A stretch of 64,000 bases of DNA from Chaetoceros tenuissimus (taxonomy: Eukaryota; Bacillariophyta; Thalassiosirophyceae; Chaetocerotales; Chaetocerotaceae), in NCBI GenBank assembly GCA_021927905.1, contig BLLK01000023.1, positions 124,001-188,000 of the forward strand. Direction: 5' to 3'. Of the stretch, positions 10,419 to 24,300 are shown piece after piece. A program made the position numbers and the translations under genes. The notes beneath the pieces are model-generated. The model was given only the letters and a program-made list of their open reading frames with translations, searched no databases and was not told the origin of the DNA. Numbering within the stretch: position 1 is the stretch's first letter; the number at the start of each line of letters is the position of its first letter.

Positions 10419-13400
10419 TTAATAGTTCAGGTTCGCAGATGCACTGACCTCAATTTCCACAACATCTGGGGCATCTGGGCTCTTCTTCTTTGGAATGTCA
10501 GAAGACCCCTTCCCTTTTCCTTTCCCGGTTGGTGCGCCTGTCGGTGCAGGTGTAGCAACACCAATACGTGTGTCGATGGATGTATCCCACACTAACTTCT
10601 CACTTCCAATGATAAATCTCTTGGTAGACAACTTGTATTCATTAACAAGCGCAAACGGATCCTTTGGAGTTGGAAGATATCCTTTGCCTTTTGAGGAATT
10701 GACACCATATTTACCAGCTCTGCCTGCCTTTGAACTCTTGGTCTTTTTGCATCTGTAGGAAGAAGGATCTTGATCACAGTAATGATCTTCTGGGACAACA
10801 ATCACGGTACAAGTTGCAGATCCAACGTTTCCAGTTGTATCAGTTGCTTCAACCTTTACGTCGTAGAAACGAGTAGTGAAGTTTGCTTCACGCATATTCT
10901 GATCAAGGTCTTTTTCAATCAAGCAATTGGTTGAGCGGTCCTTATTTGCATTGTGATCGTGACAACTGTATTGAGAAAAAGATTGGATACTGTTAGGATT
11001 GTATCTTTTAAAGGTTTCTTGAACGAGAACAGAATTGAACTTACGTGTGTGGTGCAAGGAACAGAGTCAATCTGTCAACAGGATCGTCGTTACCGGAATT
11101 AATTGTTGGAATATTTCTTTCGGTAAAAAAGTCAACCATTTCTCTACCCTTTCTCTCGACTTCATTACTCAAGACAGTAACATCGACATCAACCTTCTCA
11201 TGTGGACAAGTCTCATCAATCTCTTCAATTTGATACCAGAACTCTACGTTGACCATGTCCTTCAAGATGTGGTGGTAGTCAACATGAAGCGGTTCCCCAG
11301 CTGCCGGCTCAGGAGGAGTCATGCTTCCATCAGGAATGAAGTTACTATTCCTGACAAAGTAAATATCCTGAAGCTTATGGAAACCACAAGTAACAATTGG
11401 AGCCTTGTCATCCACAATGAATTCATACGTTACACTGTCGCAAGGTCTTCCTTCTCCATCAACAACGACATTTGGTTCTCCATTCACAGTTTGCAGGAGA
11501 TCTTGTTTTCCTGAGCATGGAGTGCAGACAGTGATTTCGATGGAAGAATTACCACAAGTATCCGGGCCAGTAGTAGTATAATTTTTCATTAAATCCTCAT
11601 TCAAGGTACAGTCATCCTCTTGTTCAGTGTTGTTCATGTAAAAGTCAATAGCACTTTGTAGGGATGGGAACGTTTCTGGAATCTCCACGGATTCATCAAG
11701 TGTAATCACAGGCGGAGTCATGTCCTCATCACATTCTAATTTAGGCAAGATTTACAAAAGGATTAGATTGAATGGCGAGTTTACAACGTTTTAACGAGAA
11801 AACAAATCTTACCATCCACCCACTTTTCAATATCAATAAGACATTCACCATTTGCGTCAAGGAAGTTAGAATCACCTAGAAATCATGATGCGTTTGTGAG
11901 GAAAATGAAGCTATATTGAACATGAAATGTTTGGTACTTTATAAAAAACTTACAGTCATTGTCAAGACCATCACAACCTTCACCCTTGAGAAAGTCTCTA
12001 GTTCTTTCGCCGCGCTTGATAGTTGTGTATGGTAGATATGGACATTGATCAATCACGAAATCAAAGGTGACTTCGCTTCTTGGTGCACCTGGACCGTCAA
12101 CGACAACGTCTGAGTCACCATTCACATATCCTTGGACTTCAGGGTTTTCAAAGCATCGAGGGTCAGTTACTGTAAAAGTGATTGAAGTAGAATTATTTTC
12201 TTTTCTTTCTACATCAAGACGCTCGGTAGGAACACAGTCGTCCTCGGCCACAACATTTTCAGTGAACCATTTGTATGCTTGTTGAGGAGTCAAAAAGTAT
12301 GTTGGGGGGTCCTTTGCTAATTTAAGAGATGGTGGCACGCGATCCTCATCACACTCTGTGAATCGAGAAAGAAAATTTGAAGTTAGGGATAAAGTCTTCA
12401 ACACTGTTATAAGAGATAAAGACGTAATGACCTACCGTCCACACGTTCTTCGATGCCACCATATCTGAGTGTCATGCCGTCATTCTCCAAAAAGTTGGAA
12501 TCACACTATAGGAGAAAGGATAATGAGAAAACAATTTGTAACATAAAGGACATGCAGTTGAGTACATCATCGTGGTAACTCACATCGTTGTCAAGGCCAT
12601 CGCAACCCTCACCCCTAAGAGGATATCTATCATCACTAGGCTTTGCAGAAGTGTATGGTAGATATGGACATTGATCGACAGCAAATCTGAATGTATACAC
12701 ATTTGATGCTGCACCTTCTCCGTCAACAATCTGCGAAATACCATTCACAGAACCGGTTTCGGTAGGCTTCTGATAGCACGTAGTATCAAAAACTCTGAGT
12801 GTGATGGAAGTTGAATTTTTGTCTACCACCTCTTTACTAAGCGTTTGAGCACAGTCATCTTCGAGGATTGCATGATCCTCAAACCACTTATGACCTTGTT
12901 TTTCGGTCAAAAAGTATACAGGTGGGGTTTTATCAAAACGAATAGTTGGAGGTACCTTATCTTCGTCACTTATGAGAAGATCGTTAGGTGTGAGTGACAA
13001 ATGTAATCATAGCAGACTAAATACAAACATGAACTTACCATTCTATTATACCAACACAGAATGATCAACGAGAACAAAACGAATCATTGCTTTAGAATCT
13101 TTTTTTGAACAAAAACAAAAGATACAAACCAACTTACCATCAACTCTCATGAATGGTGGAACAATAGGAGTTCCGTCCAAATTGATAAAGCTACTGTCAC
13201 ACTTTAAATTCCAAAACTCAGTGAGGATTATTCATTTCATTTGGGTTAAATGAAAAGATCCAAATGTGAAAAACTTACATCGTCGTCAACATTGTTACAT
13301 CCTTGGTATCTGAGATCTCTACCTGCTCGGGACGCATGAATGCATTCATCAATTTGGAAAGTGTGAGTTTCACATTCCTTAGGATAGTTTTGATCAATCA

Positions 13401-15215
13401 CAATCAACCTTCCCTCGTAAAAAGCCTCTCTAGTCCACAGAGTGTTACTACCACATCTTTGATCAAGGACACAAAGTTTAAAGGAACCCGGTCCATCTTC
13501 GTTGATTTCAAGTTCTAACAGGTCATTTGGTGTACAATCGTCACTGATTTCTGTGTTTTCAAGAAACCACTGACGAGCATGTGCCATTGAGATAAACGAA
13601 GCAGGTTTTTCAGCGAGAAATGAAATCGTTGGTGGGACCACATCTTCACTGCATTCTAGAAATAGAAAAATATGTTGAGCGCAAAGGATGATGAACAATC
13701 AACAAAGTTGAGGTGAACAAGAATATTCATAGACTTACCATCAATGAGATAATTTGCATCGGAAGTGTAAACTGGTTCTTCATCGAAAATGAAATCGGTA
13801 TCAATCACACTATCTCCATCGTCATCAATTCCGTTACATCCCTTTCCATTGAGCTTTTCAACCATTAGGAATTCACGAGTAATTTTGCAGATGTTGTTTT
13901 CGATGTCCGGAATAGAGGTACTAGGAACACAAGTGCCTGAGCCTGCATTCCACTCACAGCAGTCATTATCATCACCAACATTTTCACAATCGTCTTCATG
14001 TTCCTGAGCTGTACAAGCATTTGCACCAGTCCAATATCCCCCATTCTGTCCAGGGGTATTCTGTTGCTGCTGAAGAAGGTCAGTGAAGCAGATATTGTCG
14101 TAAATGTTACTCTCACATGCTCCATTGCCACCGTTAGCAGCACCATTCCAAGAGCAACAGTTATCATACACTCCATATTCATTACAAGCAGTGTGATCAC
14201 CAATAGCAGCACATTCACTTTGAGCGCTCAGTTTTCTACCCTTTACTTCGTCAGAATCCGTACTACCAGCTCCTACAAGCTTTCCAAAAGGGAAAGCGAG
14301 GCGTGTCAAGTAGTCTTTTTGGAAGTGGTAGCTCTCGTAAGAATTAACCTGCACGTTTCTGAGAATCCTTGCATCACAAGATGTAATCTCAATTTCCAAT
14401 GTGTCCAAATTGAACTGCAAGAATGCCTTCAAGTTGCTGATACGATTAATGTTCCCAAGGGCAATGTTGAGGAATGGCTCAATAGCACCTGCAACGGTAG
14501 GGTCATCTTCTCCACCAAGACCAGAGATGGTCCCTACAAAGTCAGAACCTGAAACGGCTTGAATGGACTCAAAGGATGCAATCAAATGACCAAGTGCCTG
14601 GATGCTTCTTGAAAAGTAGAATCGTGACCAGGCGTAAAAGCCAGGATCCCAAATGAGATCACAAACATCTTCCTCGATTGCCGGTAGTCTTTCAGGATCT
14701 GGTGAAGCAGACTTTTCTAGTGCATGCTTCTTCAAGATTTTGTTCAGTAATTGAAAGTTCTTGTCAGTTGTACCTGACTGGGTGGCTCCATCAGCAGGGG
14801 TATCAACATCATAGTAACAAGACGCAAACAAGCCTTGAACATATCCCATGCTATCTTCAAGTTCTTCAAGCTGGCATTTTGTATCACGAAGCCTTCTACA
14901 ATAGTTGGCTTCAGCATTTGAGTTAGTTGTGTCGCTAGAAATATCATCACAGTCCTTTCTATCTCTAAATAAATCCTCCATCTGCCGAATAGATTGTCTG
15001 TAACCAGATTGCATAACTTTTACAAAGTTCTGGGCCTCGGTACAATAGTCGGAATAGCCGGAAGAATATAACAATGGAACAATGTTTGAAATAACCGGAA
15101 AGAGGTCTGTAGGTTGTTGGTCAGGGCAGTAGTTCCAGCCGATTGCTGAAACAGAGTTCGCTCCAAGAATACTCATGCCAGCCAGGGCATGGAGTGCGAT
15201 TGGTGCAACACGCAT
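10419..15215 (-). CDS. Large modular secreted protein with MopE-like and HYR-like modules (ten exons)
   Basis: Secreted or wall-associated protein of about 1359 aa. My exon model is 15215-13739, 13655-13279, 13201-13138, 13042-13039, 12968-12584, 12505-12436, 12355-11954, 11875-11813, 11735-11045 and 10965-10419; all nine introns are GT-AG and the joined frame is open. A signal peptide opens the protein (MRVAPIALHALAGMSILGA). The first exon has two short Cys repeats (NCCSWN and DCCEWN). Four modules follow, each starting E-C-x-E-D-x-x-P-P, with a DDC in the middle and ending in GCDGLDND or similar before CDSNFL. The GCDG(L/I)DND string resembles the MopE putative metal-binding motif. Near the C-terminus, VEATDTTGNVGSATC matches the end of a HYR (hyalin repeat) domain. 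The tail is Lys/Gly/Ser-rich. An extracellular Ca2+-binding, adhesive or frustule-associated role is inferred, not shown. Confidence 0.8.
13039..13042 (-). other. Putative 4-nt microexon (AATG)
   Basis: Between the exons ending at 13138 and starting at 12968, direct joining puts module 2 out of frame. A 4-nt exon preceded by ATAG and followed by GTAAGT restores it. It completes G-AA and TG-T, giving Glu-Cys before DEDKVPP, exactly the E-C-D-E-D start seen in the sister modules. Flanking introns would be 95 nt (13137-13043) and 70 nt (13038-12969), both normal for this gene. Confidence 0.7.
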
Positions 15216-16340
15216 CGTTAAGAAGATCTGATATTATCGATGGAACAAGAGTTAGCAAGTTTGATGGTAAAGCTGTAGTTAGACATTGCATGGAAAGTAG
15301 TTAATTGTGATTGGGATAGTTGTTGTCCTATCACCTGTCACAAAATCTTTCCAAAAAAGAAATGATATAGATCATGTTCTACTAGTCTACTCGTACGTAA
15401 TCCATTAGATATTTCAAAGCTAACAATACTCACTTTACAAATTGATTTGTGTCGGATGTAAAAAACGAAAAATGCAATTTATGAGATCAAATGAAATGGT
15501 CAGTGGATGTATTTTTCAGTTCAAAAAAGCTAAAACTCGGGGGATGGCGGTTGGCTTTTGGATTGTTGGCTTCTCATTTTCGTTTTTCCATTCTAAAAAA
15601 ATAGTTTGGTATTAGGACACTTCAAGACACTAGTCAATATGTCATTATCATACTAAAACTACGATAAAATCAGACTTTTTTGCCAGGACGGAGATTTTCA
15701 AAACTTACAAGAATCAGCTATCTTTTTAAAAGTAGATTTTTCAAAAAAGAAAAAAGCTGTTGGTGGTTACTGCAATCTTTTTTACTTCAATCTTAACATC
15801 ACCCGGAATCAACGTGTCAACGTTGATAATGTGGATGAATCAACGTGTTAACGTTGATGATGCGGATGATGAAGAATGAAGACCGTCACCATCCACTGTG
15901 ATTGTACTTTTAGAAATATAATGCATGCCGCTGTTATTAAAAGTGATAGGTGATGAGTTGGTGAAGAATAGAGTACAGTACCATAGTCTAGAAAAGACTG
16001 AATCGAATCAAGTTTTGAAGTCTTCAGCAATTTGCTTACCATTATACCATCTTCTAGCTTTTAAACATAGAAGAAGATGAGACTGTGTCTTATCAGTCTT
16101 ATCAGTACATACCTTTTCCATCTTTTAAATTTTAAATGATCGTGGAAAGAAGATATGCTACCATACTCAGATACTTGGACTTGTACTATGGACTACTCGT
16201 ACTATAAAAGCAGTCTCCCTTCATTTGACTTAAATAAATGTTCATGGCTCTTGTGGATAAATCCTTTTGTGTTGCCTGGATGCATCTTCATTCCATTAGA
16301 CTGAAAATTATCTTTATTGATATTAAAAGTAGCTATTTCA
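15216..16340. other. Long intergenic region
   Basis: 1.1 kb between the start of the modular secreted gene and the end of the CLU gene. It contains one two-copy 31-bp tandem repeat (listed separately), several oligo-A/T runs and no convincing gene. The 64-codon reverse ORF over 15848-16042 has no recognisable content. Confidence 0.5.
15807..15868. repeat. Two-copy 31-bp tandem repeat with palindrome
   Basis: Two adjacent 31-bp copies (15807-15837, 15838-15868) differ at a few bases. Each carries a TCAACGTTGA or near-identical palindromic core preceded by TCAACGTG. It lies in the upstream region of the modular secreted gene; a regulatory role is possible but unsupported. Confidence 0.6.
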
Positions 16341-19300
16341 CTACTTCTTCTTGTTTTTAGACTTTGACTTCGACTTGCTCTTCTTCTTTTTCTTCTTTCT
16401 TTCCTCCTCTGCAATCTCCTCAGCAACAATTTCATCAGCAATAGCATTTGCTTGAGCTTCAGCAATCTGCTTCTCCTGCTGTTCTTTGATTATTTTGTTT
16501 TGATTTTGTGCAGCTACCATGTATGCATGAAGTGTCTCCTTACTCTGTTTTGTGTATTCGTGATCATCACCTAAAGTCACACGAAAGATTTGAAACGACT
16601 GCTTCTCTACTTGTGCTGCTGCACTAATTTCACCAATGGTTGCATAAATTTGTGCCATTTGTCTATTCAACACTGCTTGCAAAACTCTATCGCCATTTTT
16701 TCTTCGGATCGCAGCTTGAAGAAATCGTAATGATACAAGAACATTTCCAATATCGGAGTAAATGCTTGAAAATTTTTGATAAGAAGTTGAAAGCTCTACG
16801 TGGTGAGAACCTGCAAGAACTTGAGTGAGGTATGCTGCAGCCCTCGAATTCTTCATTGCAGATGCTAGCTTGCCACCATTTAGCAAAATATGACTCAAAA
16901 CTCTTCTAGCAACTGCAGCTTCAGCACAATCTACACCATTAATTTGCATGGACACGGCGAGTGCTTTCTCTGCGTGAGCAGCAGAAAGCTCAAAATCCTT
17001 TGCTTGAAAAAGTATGAGTGCTGTCAAGTCAAAGCATTTCGCAACACGAGAATGTAAAGGAGTTTCAGTAACACGTTGGTAAAGGTTGGTTGCCTCTTGA
17101 ACGTATGTAAGTGCATGGTTGAAACTTTGCTCATTCGTCAACATATTTGCACCTTCAAATGCTGTCTTTGCATCAGGCAGACAAATGTGAAGATGGGCAT
17201 TGGCTGCATCTGCTCCGTTGTTTGAAGGAACGAAGCCTTCAGATCCATCATTTGCTGCATGCTTAACCAATGGTAAAACATCGTACACATCAGATGGCGC
17301 AATAGGAAAGGACGATCCAAGTGTACAGAGTCCTTTACCACCCAATTCATACTTTTTCGCATGCAAACGTATTCCAGTTCTTTGGCAAACTCGTCTCAAT
17401 AATGGAACGAGAGGAGCGCGAATAGCTGTTGTTGAATCTTTGGTATTGTTATATAGGTGTAGGGAATAACCAAATCTTCTTTCAATTTCATTATTGATGT
17501 CTTTCCAAATATCAGCTCTGTTTCTTGCAGTTGTCATTGAACTTGCTCCAGAGAAAAGGGTCTCTTCTCCTTGGTCTTCAGAACTGTTACTTCCATCCTT
17601 TTCCATTCTCCGTTCGGTCTCTGCAGCGCTTTCTTCGCCGCATGAGAGGAGTGCACTTAAGAAGGACCCAACAGTGTTTGATACTTTTGATAAAGTGAAC
17701 GCACCACTTTCTGCTAAATATTTTCCAAGAACATGCTTTGCAGCTCTTGCAATAATTTCACATTCGAGCATCTCGAGCCAGCAAAGTGGCATGCTTCTTC
17801 TAGGCAAATCTTTTCTTTTACCTGCAATGAGGTCCTTTTCCTCCTGTTCATCTTGGTCCTCTTGTTCCTTTGCGAGTGTAGCAATTCTTCCAAAATAGCG
17901 ACAATTCACTCCTCTTTCGTGAAGGTACTCTGTCAATCCTTTTCCATCAATAGGAATTGTGTTAGGAGTTTCTCTTACTTCTCTTGTAATTTGAGGTAAA
18001 ATTGTGTCCCATAAATAAGAAGCAGCTTCTCTAGCTAATTCCTCATCCTTTTTTAATTGCTCGATATCATTAGTATTGAACAAAGAATTTTTCATATTTG
18101 GCACAAAGACATTAAGATTCATGCGAAGACTACGCAAGTACTCTAGATTTCCCTCCACTTCTTTTTTCTTCAATTCTGCGTCATCTTCGTCTCCACTCTT
18201 TTCACTATCTTTATTTGCCACTTTCGAAGCCCGAAGGTCATTCATCTTCTTGTTTGTGAAGCGCAAGACCAATTCAGGTCTAAGGACATGTGCAAACCAC
18301 TCATCGTCGTCTAGGGTAAAAGATAAATTTTTAGAAACACTCTTTTCATAGTTCCCTGTTCCTCCAGAGTCGGATGGGACCCAATTTGCATCCCTTGTTG
18401 TCAATCTAGTAATATCCAAGAAATATTTCCTTTTATCACTTCCAAGAATACATTTCATTTCAAGAGATCCAAAAAAATCATCAATGACTTCCTCATCGTC
18501 AGATTTTTCTTCCTGAAGAAGCGGTGACTTCAAAGTTTTTCGTGAAGCGATCATCAGTGGTTTTGATAGATTATTTTCAAGCATTTCATGAACATCTTTG
18601 TCCCAAGAAAGAGGGGAAGTTGCTTCAACTGCACCATGTAGCACTTTATGAGTTTTATCTCCAAGGAGGATACCAGGAACAATACTCTGACATAAAAATC
18701 TTGTTCCAAGGTAGTCTACCAAAACAGTAGCAAGTGTGTGCATACCATCGAGATCAAGCTTGTGAAGCATTCCTACGCAATTTGCGTCACGTGCTGCAGT
18801 TTTAACAGCACACGCGTCTCCCTTCCCCAGTTTGAAAGTATCAATTCCAGTATCAGCTACCTTCGAGAAAAAAATGTTGTTATGGAGATACACATGAGCC
18901 TTAATATTTTCATTTGGATTCATTGGCATGATATGCCCTTTGAAAATGGCCATTACTCCAGTTACAGACGCATCTGCAAATTCAGAAAGGGATTTATATA
19001 TTTGTCTTGCACGTTCAATTCTTTGATCAATTGTATCTCTTGGCAACTCTCTTGCAACCTGCAAGTCTTCGTTCCAGTCCCTTTGAGCGCCGCTTCTCAA
19101 GTCGACTCCAAATGTATCACTCAGTACATCCTCTGTTCTCCATAGGCTGTATTTGTGCTTCTCGTCTTTAGAATTTTTAGAGGTATTTGAAGGAACTAAC
19201 CAAGACGGACGAAGAGTAGCTGCATCCATGGCGAAACAACTTGCATCATTATTGTCATATGCATACTGAGTAGCTGAGAGGAAAAACGCTTCCAAAGGAT

Positions 19301-20843
19301 TCTCATGAGGACTGATCTCATTCTTCTCCTGTGCCGCTGCTAGTGACTCCGACTACAGTCAAAAATGTGGATGAGAAAAGTCCAAAAGTCAGAATTTAAA
19401 CTAGAATCGTGCATATTCCAAACTTACCCACGCTAGTCTTAAAGATGGAGATTTTTGCAGCAAACAGTCGAGAAGAGTGTGAGAGTAGCATGATTGAAGA
19501 GCTGGAGATGGATCAAAGTTTGCATCATCATTGGACCCGGAACTCTTGTTCACATAAAATCCACTCGGAATCACAGTAATGTGTACCATCCCTTCCCCAC
19601 TTGGCAAATTAACTTGCAAGTATGCCAAATCTCCCAACATCCGACGATGCGCAGGAGGAGGATTGAATCCACTATAAACAATAGAACATGGAATGCTGCA
19701 CTTTTTTTGAAGCTCCACCAATTTCTTTCCAACTTCGTGAGCTTTAGATGCTTTGCTAACTGGTCTATTTTCAATCTTTCCATCGTCGTTCTTATCCTTA
19801 ATGTCAATAGACTGAGTGACGTAGTCATCACCTTTTGCAATTGCCAATCTCTCTTCTTCTCCAGCAGCGAGAAAATAAAAGTCTTGAATATTTTTACCAT
19901 CAATTTCAACCCGTTCAGTAATTGGAAATGCTGGGATAATCAACTCCAATGGATCAATTTTTTCTTCCTTTGTCTAGTGGTTGTTAAAAAGTGACTCAGA
20001 TTTGAATGTGGAAAGCGAAAGTGTAAAAAAGTAGTGCCAGATATAACAACATACCTCTTCTTCTTGCTTTTCTTCCTCCTTGGATTCCTCTTGTGTCTCC
20101 TCCTTGGGTTCTTCGTTAGCTTCGACTTGACTCTGCTCAACCTTTTCTACTACTTCCTCACCCTCCGTCTGAGCATTGACATCATCTGCATTTGTCAAAC
20201 TAAGCAAATAAGGTGGATTCCCATCCAACAAAGATTTTGTTTTATACAAATGATCCTTCAAAGATGCTTCATCGTAATATTCCAACACCATACGAAGTGC
20301 CATATTGGAACCAAGTTTTCCCTCTTCCACCAGTGCAGTCAATAGATCAAATTCATTCAAAACAATTTCATCTTGAGGTTCCATAGTTTTGGATGAAATT
20401 TGCACTACACTTTGGTCACAGGTATAAAATGATACAATATCGTGTGATACACTTGCCTTTTTCTTTTTCTTCTTTTTCCCTTTGCTTTTTTTTACAGTTT
20501 CAGGAGAAGAAGCTTCTTTGTGATTTTGTTCCTTGATGATGAGTTCTAAAAGACTTTCATCTAATTCTTCTACAATGAGACGATAGGTTGTTATGTGTGC
20601 AAAATGTTTAATTTCCGATAATGCTGCACGAATGGCAAGTACAGCTTCCGATGCCATGATTGGTGGAAGAAGCACTGCATCTTTTGCAATTTGTTCTTTG
20701 GATACAGTTTTGGAAAGGGTAGGTGGTAAGATGCAAATGTTGGTGAGGAACTCCATGTTTGCTTCTGCTACTGCTTCCTCTTCGTTGATAAGTTCTGGTG
20801 AAGGCTCTTCATTGGCAATGGTATCCTTGTTGGAGTCTGTCAT
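16341..20843 (-). CDS. CLU (clustered mitochondria) protein homologue
   Basis: Cytosolic protein of the CLU/CluA/FRIENDLY family, which binds mRNAs of nuclear-encoded mitochondrial proteins and controls mitochondrial distribution. Three exons: 20843-20055 (263 codons), 19973-19428 (182 codons) and 19352-16341; introns of 81 and 75 nt, all phase 0. Total 1448 aa, somewhat longer than typical because of low-complexity Glu/Lys inserts and a Lys/Ser-rich C-terminal tail. The N-terminal CLU_N-like domain is in exons 1-2. The central CLU domain is in exon 3 (starting near NPLEAFFLSATQYAYDNND). A C-terminal run of TPR-like helices follows (for example LFQAKDFELSAAHAEKALA). The start at 20843 is the first ATG after stops. 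Confidence 0.9.
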
Positions 20844-21346
20844 GATGAAAAAGATCTTTTGAAGTATGAGATGCTACTGTTCTTTTGGCAAAGAGAAAAG
20901 TGTGCAGACAAAGGCTTTCTTTTTCTACTACTCGTATTCTGTTGCCTCCACTGTAGTCAGTAAAGGGTTAGTACAAGATTAGAGTATTGGCTGCTTATAT
21001 GAGTGTTATGTACTTTCAATAACGTACAGTTTTCAAAACAAAGAACTCCTTTTTTATGTGTGTTGTCATGATATCCAAAAATCCAAAAGTTTCTTTGGCG
21101 TTCGATGAAAATGTGAGGTGAGGTCGATCTTCCTTCTTAGACCCATGTTGTATTAGTGTTGAGTCCCATCTCTGCTCAAATCTTTATTCTTTTTTACAAG
21201 ACTCCCAGTCCCATTTTTCTTGGTTTAGCCCGCCATGAATGATGAGCATGTGAGCATGAAACATTTGAAGCATATCTCGAAGACCATTAATCATAGATTC
21301 ATTACATTTCAATTTCACTTTTTGTATTAACAATCTCAAGAAAGAG
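20844..21346. other. Divergent intergenic region
   Basis: 503 bp between the divergent CLU and receptor-like genes, expected to hold both promoters. I see no other feature. Confidence 0.5.
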
Positions 21347-24300
21347 ATGCAGCTCCTAGCGACACATCTCTTATTGCTGCTACAAGCAGTCAGCATCTCA
21401 TCTTTGTCTCTGCAGAAGCAAAATGAAAATGTACTTTCAAATCACATTTCTCGAAATGCAGTGCAATCTACGGAAATTGCACAAACTTTGAGAAAGTTCA
21501 TCCTCGATCGATATTGGTTGGGAGATCGGCCTCCTGTCAAATGTGGAGTCGTACCGAAACCAATGTATAAATGGTATTGGGATTGTTTTCAGGAACATTA
21601 TCTCAATGACATTCTATCTTCCTCTTCTTCTTCGGGGATCTTGGTCGGAAATGTAAATATTCCTCCCAGCTGCTCCACTGTGCATATCCTTGAAGATTTG
21701 TTTTGTACCACTGGAAACAGACAAGATTGTTTACAGAATTCATCATTATGGGGACCTTGTCAAAATTGTAATGTAAATGATGAAACCAAAGCTTTGTATC
21801 AACAATGTTCCTCTTTGTATGGGTCGCCATTTGAGAAAGAGTCTATGCCAGCTGTTGAAAGTTTGCCTTTGAATCCAAATACATGTTCCAATGATGCAAA
21901 TAACCTCGGAGCAAAGGTATGTATATATTTGATGTCGCAATGTCTACATACCCATTAGATGTTTCATTTCTCACTAACTTGGTCATACCTAGGTCAAAGT
22001 GTTTTGTAAATTGGACTCGGATGGAAGTAGCTGTGAAAGTACCATTGCACAACCATTCTTTGCAACCATTGACAAACGCAATTGTTCAACTATTCCCATG
22101 AAACTAAACTTTAAATTTCTTAATGTCAATACTGAAAATGTGATTGTGGAAGATACAACCACCATCATGATTGATAATCAGTCTGTTTATAAAAAGGATG
22201 GAGGGGATTTAGATGAAAGTACAGTCTTTGGACAAGTGCTTGAACCAGCTTCTCATAAGGTATTTTATTCTATTGATTATAATTTTGATACTTGTAAGGA
22301 GGAGCTTTTGTCGGTCAAGACGGATTTACATGTCAAATCTACCACTATCCCAACTGTTTATGCACAATGTAAGTATTTACATGTATATGACGATGATTTG
22401 ATAGTATTTTGAGAAAAAGACGTTCTAATATTTGAATCAAAGGTGGTACAGAAATAATCACTGCTGTAAAGCATTCCAATCCTTTGCTTCCATGTGTAGA
22501 AAATGACGCGACAGATTTAGTTCCAAATACAAAATTGTGGGAATGTATGTATGAGAACATTGAATACAAGAGACCTAGTGGATCTGATTTCTTTGAAAAG
22601 TTTTTGGAAGAGACTCAATTGAAAATTGCAGATTGTAAGAATGGGGACTTGAAGTGTGCAGCTGAACACGTTGGTACTTTACTTCCAGCGGTGGACGACA
22701 AGTCACCAATGAACAGTGCCGATGCGATAGCTGATATGGTGAATGGCATTGCGTCAGAAATATCTACCAAACAGAAGATTTCTTGGGAAAATGAGTGTGG
22801 GTCATCTATGCAGGGCAGCATTACTTGGGAGGATTGGACTTGTTTTCACGAAACCGTGAAGAGAATAAATGGAACCACAGATAAGAGAAATCTTGTCAGT
22901 GGGGCCGATATGGACATTTGGAGCACTTTGTTGACCAGTTTATCTAGTACTTGCATCGAATCAACAAATACTTTTGGACTTGATTATTGCGAAGATTACC
23001 AGGATGTTCCTGAAGATGCCTTTTTTGACATCACTGAAGTTCTTGATGCAGCAGAATTTTGTGAAATCCCAGAAGTAAGACCAGAAGAAGTTTGCGACTT
23101 TTATGTCCCAGAACAAAATGATTACAATTACATGGTATCTATACTCGAGGCTAATCCCGAGGCAATAGCACCGAGATGTTTGAATGAGCAAAATATTGGA
23201 GATATGGCTGATTGTACCGTGAAATCTATTCTCCTTCCAAACGCTCCTACCAGTACTCCGATTACCAGTGCACCAACAGAATCTCCTACTGTCCGGGTTA
23301 TTCGCACACGCAATGATATTAAATTTCGAGATGCATCACAGAAAAGTTCCAACGCGCAGATATTTTCATCATTAATTTCATTCCTCTCATCACTTGTCAT
23401 CATCTGTATCATCTTCCGATCTTATGCAGGAGCTGCAACAACCTTTGATCGCATGTTTGTCGGACTTTGTGGATCTTTAGTAATCTCGACATTTTGGATG
23501 ATGCTTGCAACAGCTCCAGTTCCAAGAGATACAAGATTTTTTATTTGGAACCCAATGGGTAATCAACATTCTTGCAACGCCCAAGGATTCTTCCTCTACA
23601 TCGGAATCATGGCAAGCGCATTGTACATTATTGCAATGGCCATCTACGCAATTGGTGTAATGAAGTATAACAAGGACATTGCAAATGGAGAATCCAGACT
23701 AAGAGCAGTTTTCATTGGAGCGCCAGTTTTGATCTCAATTATTTTGGCAGTAATAGTGCTTTCGCTTGGAGCATACGATGAGAGTCCATCATTTTGTTGG
23801 GTTTCAGAGAAACATGAAGTAGCACACCATATATTCTCTTCTGGGATGTTTGTCATTGTGGAAATTGCGGTGATTGCTTTTTTGGTAATTTTGCAATTGG
23901 TTTCAAGAAAGCAAACATCAAAGTTGAGCAAATATGGTGTAGACCCTCTTGTGAAGAGCACTGGAAGATCCGATGGTGACTATGAATATTATTCCTTGGC
24001 AGAAAGTGAAAAAGAGAGTATTGTCCAAAGCACAGGCAAATATTCAATCATTTTTCTAGTGACTTTCATGTTTCCTTTCATTCAAAGTTTAATGGATTTG
24101 GCGAAGCTTGATGTTCCGTCCGGATTCAGAATCACAATGGGTTTCATTTTTCCTCTCCATGGATTCTTGAATTTCATCGTGTTTATTCATTCACGCATGG
24201 TAACAGTTCGAAAGACTACAATGAAAAGTTGGCCATCATGTTTTTGGAATGCGCTAACATCTCGAGGGAAAGAACGAGGCAAGGCTCGTAAAACATCACC

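Noticed and set aside
13043-13137. A single intron from 13137 to 12969 in the modular secreted gene
   Set aside because: It would put the following 385-nt exon out of frame and lose the conserved Glu-Cys; the microexon model explains both.
13998-14552. 184-codon plus-strand ORF
   Set aside because: Antisense to the first exon of the modular secreted gene; no start context or recognisable content.
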